DNA of 64,000 bases from Acidimicrobiia bacterium (lineage in GTDB: Bacteria; Actinomycetota; Acidimicrobiia; IMCC26256; PALSA-610). A model generated the notes under the pieces. That model worked only from the letters and a program-made list of their open reading frames with translations, was not told the DNA's origin and did no database searches. A program made the position numbers and the translations under genes. How positions within the stretch are numbered: position 1 is the first letter of the stretch; each line of letters opens with the position of its first letter. The stretch is taken from NCBI GenBank assembly GCA_036271555.1, contig DATBAK010000001.1:62001-126000 (forward strand). The letters run 5' to 3'. This document shows, in pieces, positions 57,841 through 64,000 of the stretch.

Positions 57841-58719
57841 GTTTTCGGGCCCGAACCATTCGTCGAAGCTTTGACCGGTGATGGTCTCGTAGGCCTCGAC
57901 GTAGCGGCCGCGCGTGCTGTCGATCACGTCCGTGGGCATGTGCGGCGGCGGGCTCACGCGATCCCAACCGACGTGGTCCATGTGATCGCGCACGAACTGC
58001 TTGTCGAACGATGGCGGCGAGCCGCCGGGCCGGTACCTCTCGGCCGGCCAGTAACGCGACGAGTCCGGTGTCATCACCTCGTCGATGAGCAGGATCTCGC
58101 CGTCGAGCTCACCGAACTCGAACTTCGTGTCGGCGAGGATCACACCGCACGAGGCCGCGTGGTGCGCGCCGAACTCGTAGAGGCGCAACGACAGCTCGCG
58201 TAGCTTCGCGTAACGGTCGGCGCCGACGAGCGCGATCGCTGCGTCGGGATCGAGCGAGAGGTCGTGACCAACGTCTGCCTTCGTCGTCGGCGTGAACAAC
58301 GGCTCCGGCAGCTTCCCCGCCTCGTCGATGCCGGCCGGGACACTCTGCCCGCCGACCGTGCCGCGTTCGCAGTACTCGCTCCACCCGTGCCCGAACACGT
58401 AGCCGCGCACGACACACTCGAGCCGGATCGGGCGCGTCGCGCGCACGAGCATCGCGCGGCCCTCGACGTCGCGCGCGACCTCGGGGAAGTCGGTCGGATC
58501 GGCGGATATCACGTGGTTCGGCACGAGATCGGCGGTGCGGTCGAACCACCACGACGACAGGCCGGTGAGCACGCGGCCCTTGTCGGGGATCTCGTCGGGC
58601 AGCACCACGTCGAACACCGACACGCGATCGCTCGCGACCATCAACAGACGGTCGTGCGCGACCTCGTAGAGCTCGCGCACCTTGCCGGTGTACACGTGCT
58701 TCAGGGCCGAATCGGTCAC
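57838..58719 (-). CDS. purC: SAICAR synthase
   Basis: The 293-residue enzyme joins CAIR and aspartate. Markers: HVYTGKVRELYEVAHDRLLM, SDRVSVFDVVLPDEIPDKG, LECVVRGYVFGHGWSEY, ILADTKFEFGELDGEILLID, DEVMTPDSSRYW. GTG 58719 overlaps the purB stop (GTGA). Confidence 0.96.
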   Translation of the reverse strand: MTDSALKHVYTGKVRELYEVAHDRLLMVASDRVSVFDVVLPDEIPDKGRVLTGLSSWWFDRTADLVPNHVISADPTDFPEVARDVEGRAMLVRATRPIRLECVVRGYVFGHGWSEYCERGTVGGQSVPAGIDEAGKLPEPLFTPTTKADVGHDLSLDPDAAIALVGADRYAKLRELSLRLYEFGAHHAASCGVILADTKFEFGELDGEILLIDEVMTPDSSRYWPAERYRPGGSPPSFDKQFVRDHMDHVGWDRVSPPPHMPTDVIDSTRGRYVEAYETITGQSFDEWFGPEN

Positions 58720-60032
58720 AGCGAGTCCTCGGGGGGGTCGGACGCGTCGAGGGCGTGGAAGAAGCGGCCGATGTTCGCGACCGCGTGGTCGAGGTCGAAG
58801 CAGGCGGCGAGCGCCTTGTCGTCGAGCGCAGCGTTCACCTCGGGATCGGCGACGAGCAGATCGTGGAACGCGCGCCGCTCCTCCCATGCCGTCATCGCGT
58901 TGCGTTGCACGATGCGGTACGCGGCGTCGCGGCTCATGCCGCTGCCGACGAGCGCGAGCAGCACGGGCTGGCTGAACACGAGACCGAACGACGCGTCGAG
59001 ATTCTCGAGCATGCGCGCCGGGTGAACCTTCATCCCGCTGACGACATTCGTGAGTGTGGTCACGACGTAGTGCGCGAGCAGCATCGAGTCCGGGAGGATG
59101 ATGCGCTCGACCGAAGAGTGCGAGATGTCGCGCTCGTGCCAGAGCGCGACGTCTTCGAGCGCGGCCTGGAGGTTCGAGCGCAGCACGCGCGCGAGCCCGC
59201 AGAGTTGCTCGCACTTGACGGGATTGCGCTTGTGCGGCATCGCGCTCGAGCCCTTCTGCCCGGCGCGGAACGGCTCCTCGACCTCGCCGACCTCCGTGCG
59301 CTGGAGGTGACGGATCTCGAGCGCGCACGACTCGACGGTCGCGCCGATCGACGCGCACGTGTACAGCAGCTCGGCGTGGCGGTCCCGCGCGATCACCTGC
59401 GTCGACGGCACGGGAGTGAGCCCGAGCGCCGCGCACACATGCGCTTCAACCGCAGGATCGACGTTCGAGTACGTGCCGACTGCACCGGACAGCTTGCCGA
59501 CCGCGATGTTCTTCCGCGCGTGCCGGAGCCGTTCGCGATCGCGCCGGATCTGCAGGGCCCAGAGCACGAGCTTGGCGCCGAACGTCGTCGGCTCCGCGTG
59601 GATACCGTGCGTCCGGCCGACCATCGCCGTGTCGCGGAACTCGTGCGCCCGCGCGGTCACGATCTCGTCGAGCGCGTCGAGCGCGCCGAGGAGCAGGTCG
59701 CACGCCTTCGTGAGCTGGCTGCACAGCGCGGTGTCGATGACGTCCATCGACGTGAGCCCGTAGTGCACCCACGATCCCGCGGGGAAGCCGACGCTCTCCT
59801 GTACGACGTCGACGAACGCGGCGACGTCGTGATCGGTGACCTTCTCGCGTTCGTTGATCGCGTCGACGGTGAACGCGCCCCGTTCGCGGATCGCGCGCGC
59901 GTCGTCGCGCGGGACGACGCCGAGCTCGGCCCACGCCTCGCACGCGAGGATCTCGACCTCGAGCCACGAGCCGAACTTCGCCTCGTCGCCGAACAACGCG
60001 GCCATCTCCGGCCGCGAGTAGCGCGGGATCAC
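58716..60032 (-). CDS. purB: Adenylosuccinate lyase
   Basis: The 438-residue enzyme acts twice in purine synthesis. MIPRYSRPEMAALFGDEAKF, VHYGLTSMDVIDTA, MVGRTHGIHAEPTTFGAK with the catalytic His, and QKGSSAMPHKRNPVKCEQ with the signature Ser loop are present. GTG overlaps the purD stop by 4 nt. Confidence 0.96.
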   Translation of the reverse strand: MIPRYSRPEMAALFGDEAKFGSWLEVEILACEAWAELGVVPRDDARAIRERGAFTVDAINEREKVTDHDVAAFVDVVQESVGFPAGSWVHYGLTSMDVIDTALCSQLTKACDLLLGALDALDEIVTARAHEFRDTAMVGRTHGIHAEPTTFGAKLVLWALQIRRDRERLRHARKNIAVGKLSGAVGTYSNVDPAVEAHVCAALGLTPVPSTQVIARDRHAELLYTCASIGATVESCALEIRHLQRTEVGEVEEPFRAGQKGSSAMPHKRNPVKCEQLCGLARVLRSNLQAALEDVALWHERDISHSSVERIILPDSMLLAHYVVTTLTNVVSGMKVHPARMLENLDASFGLVFSQPVLLALVGSGMSRDAAYRIVQRNAMTAWEERRAFHDLLVADPEVNAALDDKALAACFDLDHAVANIGRFFHALDASDPPEDSL

Positions 60033-61315
60033 GATCGGGTCGCGAGCGCGGCGCCCGCAATGTCGTGGCGGTAGTGCATGCCCGGGAACGAGATGCGGTC
60101 GAGCGCGGCGTACGCGCGGTCGCGTGCGTCGCGAATCGTCGGCGCGATCGCGGTGACGTCGAGCACGCGGCCGCCCGCAGTGACGATCGCGCCGTCGTCG
60201 CGACGCGCGGTGCCCGCGTGGAACACGGTCACGCCGTCGATCCCGGCCGCGGCTTCGAGTCCGTCGATCACGTCACCGCCCCGCACTGGCGCCGGGTAGC
60301 CCTCGGCCACGGCGACCACGGTGATGCACGCGTCGTCGCGGAAGCCGACCTCGGTCTCCAACCGACCCCCCGCCGACTCGATGCAGTGGCGCAGCAGATC
60401 GGACTCGAGCCGCGGGATCACCACCTGGCATTCCGGGTCACCGAATCGCACGTTGTACTCGATCACCTTCACGCCGTCGTTCGTCAGCATCAGGCCCGCG
60501 TACAGGATGCCGCGATAGTCGATGCCGCGCAGGCGCAGCTCGTCGAGCGTCGGCCGCACCGCCTTCGCCATCGCCTCCTCGACGACGTCGGCCCCGGCCA
60601 CCGGTACCGGCGAGTACGCGCCCATGCCCCCGGTATTGGGACCGCGGTCGCCGTCGCCGACCCGCTTGTGGTCCTGCGCCGGTGCGAGCGGGACCGCGTC
60701 GCGACCGTCGCACAGCACGAGCAACGACACCTCCGGCCCGCTCAGGCCCTCCTCGATCACCAGCGTTCGGCCCGCGTCGCCGAACGCCGCACCGGACAGG
60801 TAGTCGTGCACCGCGTCGCGAGCGTCGCCCATCGAGTCGGTCACGACGACGCCCTTGCCCGCGGCGAGGCCGCTGGTCTTCACGACGTAGCTCGAGCCCG
60901 ACATCCGTTCCAGATACGCGAACGCAGCGTCCTCGTCGCCGGCACCGAAGGTCGCATGGGTCGCGGTCGGGACGCCGATGAGGGCGAGCAGCTCCTTCAT
61001 CCACGCCTTCGAGCCTTCGAGCTGCGCCGCCGCGGCGGTCGGACCGAACGCGAGCCGGCCCCGCGCCTGCACCGCGTCGACCGCGCCGGCCACGAGCGGA
61101 ACCTCGGGGCCGACGATCACGAGCCCGGCGTCGACTTCGTCGGCGAGCGCCGCGATCGCGGCCGGATCGTCGACCGCGACCGGGACGCAACGGCCGAGCG
61201 CCGCGATGCCGGGATTGCCGGGCGCGGCGACGAGCTCGTCGAGCTCGGGCGAGCTCGCCAGCGCGTCCGCGAGCGCGTGCTCACGACCGCCTCCGCCGAC
61301 GAGGAGGACGCGCAC
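60029..61315 (-). CDS. purD: Phosphoribosylamine-glycine ligase
   Basis: The 428-residue ATP-grasp enzyme makes GAR. VLLVGGGGREHALADALASS, AAPGNPGIAAL, GLVIVGPEVPLVAGAVDA, YVVKTSGLAAGKGVVVTDS and DHKRVGDGDRGPNTGGMGAY are present. It follows purA by 3 bp. Confidence 0.96.
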   Translation of the reverse strand: MRVLLVGGGGREHALADALASSPELDELVAAPGNPGIAALGRCVPVAVDDPAAIAALADEVDAGLVIVGPEVPLVAGAVDAVQARGRLAFGPTAAAAQLEGSKAWMKELLALIGVPTATHATFGAGDEDAAFAYLERMSGSSYVVKTSGLAAGKGVVVTDSMGDARDAVHDYLSGAAFGDAGRTLVIEEGLSGPEVSLLVLCDGRDAVPLAPAQDHKRVGDGDRGPNTGGMGAYSPVPVAGADVVEEAMAKAVRPTLDELRLRGIDYRGILYAGLMLTNDGVKVIEYNVRFGDPECQVVIPRLESDLLRHCIESAGGRLETEVGFRDDACITVVAVAEGYPAPVRGGDVIDGLEAAAGIDGVTVFHAGTARRDDGAIVTAGGRVLDVTAIAPTIRDARDRAYAALDRISFPGMHYRHDIAGAALATRS

Positions 61316-61318
61316 CGG

Positions 61319-62656
<1,338 letters not shown>

Positions 62657-62791
62657 TCAGCAGTCACGTTGGGGAGAGCGTAGTGGATCGGTCGCGTGTC
62701 CTCCCGGGCCGTTCCGGAGAGCCGCGACGGGGCCTCCTACGACGTGCGGGTTCGCCGCCGCAACCGACGCAGGACCCGGTGGTTCGGCTCG

Positions 62792-63949
62792 TCAGTCGGC
62801 CCGTGCGAGCCGCTGGTTCACGCGCGCCGCCTGACGGGTCTGATGGTCCCGTTCGGCGAGATTGGGCGCGTGGCGCGCGGCATCCGCGTACAGGCGCGCC
62901 GCGAGCTCGAGCTCGCCGTTCTTCTCGTGCAGGTACGCGGCGACGGCCTCGCGCCGCGGAACGTTCGAGTCGATCGCGGCCAGCGCGGCCAGACCGGCGG
63001 GCGCGCCGTCGGCCTCGCCGACCGCGACCGCGCGGTTCAGACGGACGATCGGCGTATCGGCGAACCGGAGGAGCTCGTCGTACCACTCGACGATCTGGAC
63101 CCAGTCGGTCTCCTCGACCCGCGCCGCGTCGGCGTGCAGCGCGGCGATCGCGGCTTGCGCCTGGTATTCGCCGAGGCGATCGCGTGCGAGCGCAGCGTGC
63201 GTGATGTCGACGCCCTCCGCGATCAGATCCGTGTCCCACTGGCTGCGGTCCTGATCGGCGAGCGGCACGATGCGGCCGTCCGCGGCGGTGCGACTGCGGC
63301 GCCGGGCATGGTGCAGCAACATCAGCGCGAGCAGCCCCTGGACCTCGGGCTCGTCGACCAACCTCGCGAGCTGCCGCGTCAGCCGGATCGCCTCCGCCGC
63401 GAGATCGATCGCCCCGGAGTAGCCCTCGTTGAAGACGAGGTAGAGCACCCGCATCACCGTGCGCGCGTCGCCCGGACGATCGACACCCGCCCGACCGACG
63501 ACGCGCTTCGCGCGACTGATCCGCTGCGCCATCGTCGGCTCGGGCACGAGGTAGGCCTGCGCGATCTGGGCCGTGGTGAGACCGCCGACGGCTCGGAGCG
63601 TCAGCGCGACCGCCGACGACGGCGTGAGATCGGGGTGCGCGCACAGGAAGTACAGGCGCAACGTGTCGTCGGCGCTCGGCACCGCGCCGGCCGGAGGCTC
63701 GATGTCGAACCGAACCTCCCGGTCGCGGCGTGCCGCTTCCGAGCGGGTCATGTCGATGAACGCCCGCCACGCAACGGTCACCAGCCACGCCGTCGGATCG
63801 GTGGGTGGCTCGTGCTCCCACGCGGGGAGTGCGCGGATGAGCGCTTCTTGCACGGCGTCCTCGGCCGTCGCGAAGTCGACACCGCGACGGACGAGGACGC
63901 TCAGCACCTGCGGGACGAGCTCACGGAGCTCGACCTCGTCGACGGTCAC
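62792..63949 (-). CDS. ECF42-type RNA polymerase sigma factor with C-terminal helical domain
   Basis: The 385-residue protein has sigma region 2 (FATAEDAVQEALIRALPAWE; TAWLVTVAWRAFIDMTR) and region 4 (LTTAQIAQAYLVPEPTMAQR), then a C-terminal helical TPR-like extension of ~200 residues (YLVFNEGYSGAIDLAAEAIR; LLALMLLHHARRRSR), the ECF42 layout. These sigma factors usually pair with a YciI/DGPF protein, whose end lies directly upstream. No anti-sigma gene is seen. The 62612-62791 gap downstream has no gene. Confidence 0.9.
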   Translation of the reverse strand: MTVDEVELRELVPQVLSVLVRRGVDFATAEDAVQEALIRALPAWEHEPPTDPTAWLVTVAWRAFIDMTRSEAARRDREVRFDIEPPAGAVPSADDTLRLYFLCAHPDLTPSSAVALTLRAVGGLTTAQIAQAYLVPEPTMAQRISRAKRVVGRAGVDRPGDARTVMRVLYLVFNEGYSGAIDLAAEAIRLTRQLARLVDEPEVQGLLALMLLHHARRRSRTAADGRIVPLADQDRSQWDTDLIAEGVDITHAALARDRLGEYQAQAAIAALHADAARVEETDWVQIVEWYDELLRFADTPIVRLNRAVAVGEADGAPAGLAALAAIDSNVPRREAVAAYLHEKNGELELAARLYADAARHAPNLAERDHQTRQAARVNQRLARAD

Positions 63950-64000
63950 TCCGTGACGGTCGGCGGTTCGCTCATGAACGGACGGACCTCGAGCCACTCG
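63946..64000 (-). CDS. YciI/DGPF-type protein, C-terminus only
   Basis: The minus strand reads in from the right edge as EWLEVRPFMSEPPTVTE and stops at 63946-63948. The xxxEVRPFM ending is typical of DGPF/YciI-related proteins found with ECF42 sigma factors. The stop overlaps the GTG of the sigma gene (GTGA), so the two are coupled. Confidence 0.7.
   Translation of the reverse strand, partial: EWLEVRPFMSEPPTVTE

Overview
The window is about 64 kb of very GC-rich chromosome from an actinobacterium. The best fit is the class Acidimicrobiia or a close relative, but the sequence alone cannot name a genus. The pointers are BldC, several F420/flavin-type oxidoreductases, DUF2332 and DUF1275 proteins, an ECF42-type sigma factor, separate purS/purQ/purL genes, and many start codons placed 6-8 nt after a TAGNNT-like -10 box, as expected for leaderless transcripts. 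Gene density is high and many neighbours overlap by 4 nt (ATGA/GTGA/TTGA).

Region 1 (1-14.9 kb) is housekeeping and metabolism: a MoaD-like end, a cysteine-free DksA-like protein, a LON-domain protein, a SirB1/transglutaminase-like protein, a family 5 solute-binding lipoprotein, Fur, methionine aminopeptidase, three SDRs, a thioesterase, a CTP-synthase-tail-like protein, a DUF2079 membrane protein, a secreted lysozyme-like protein and a PotD-like binding protein. Region 2 (15-21 kb) is a probable polyamine or omega-amino-acid catabolic operon: aldehyde dehydrogenase, two class III aminotransferases, an Lrp regulator and alanine dehydrogenase, which could recycle pyruvate. Region 3 (21-23.8 kb) is a motility-regulation island: csrA, a flgN-like gene, an atypical LuxR regulator and a FliA/WhiG-type sigma factor. 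Region 4 (23.8-31.2 kb) holds a MoxR/DUF58/DUF4129 operon, FKBP and a secreted GH114-like protein.

Region 5 (31.2-41.4 kb) is a decayed integrated element in tRNA-Lys(TTT). A 47-bp piece of the tRNA gene is repeated at both ends, paired TGCATGCC arm-type sites lie just inside each end, and a frameshifted, C-terminally truncated tyrosine integrase sits beside the intact tRNA. The cargo is phage-like and polysaccharide-active: a HicA-type toxin with an HTH partner, a papain-like protease, GH12 and GH16 glucanase pseudogenes, a run of small membrane proteins next to an M15 peptidase (lysis-like), a duplicated SGNH esterase, and tail and tape-measure fragments. Nearly all frameshifts found in the window fall inside this element.

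Region 6 (41.6-48.2 kb) carries DUF1275, an LLM oxidoreductase, secreted proteins, tRNA-Glu/Asp/Phe, bldC, a ParA-like ATPase and a PQQ-type propeller. Region 7 (48.2-62.6 kb) is a near-complete purine pathway on the minus strand (purA-D-B-C-S-Q, purL, purF-M), interrupted by a plus-strand sulfur block (cysC, ssuD, a glutamine amidotransferase). The window ends with an ECF42-like sigma factor and the end of its usual YciI/DGPF partner.

The least expected signals are the integrated element with its attachment architecture, and a dispersed ~90-nt two-hairpin motif (16.5 kb and 44.7 kb) whose stem arms change in a compensating way.
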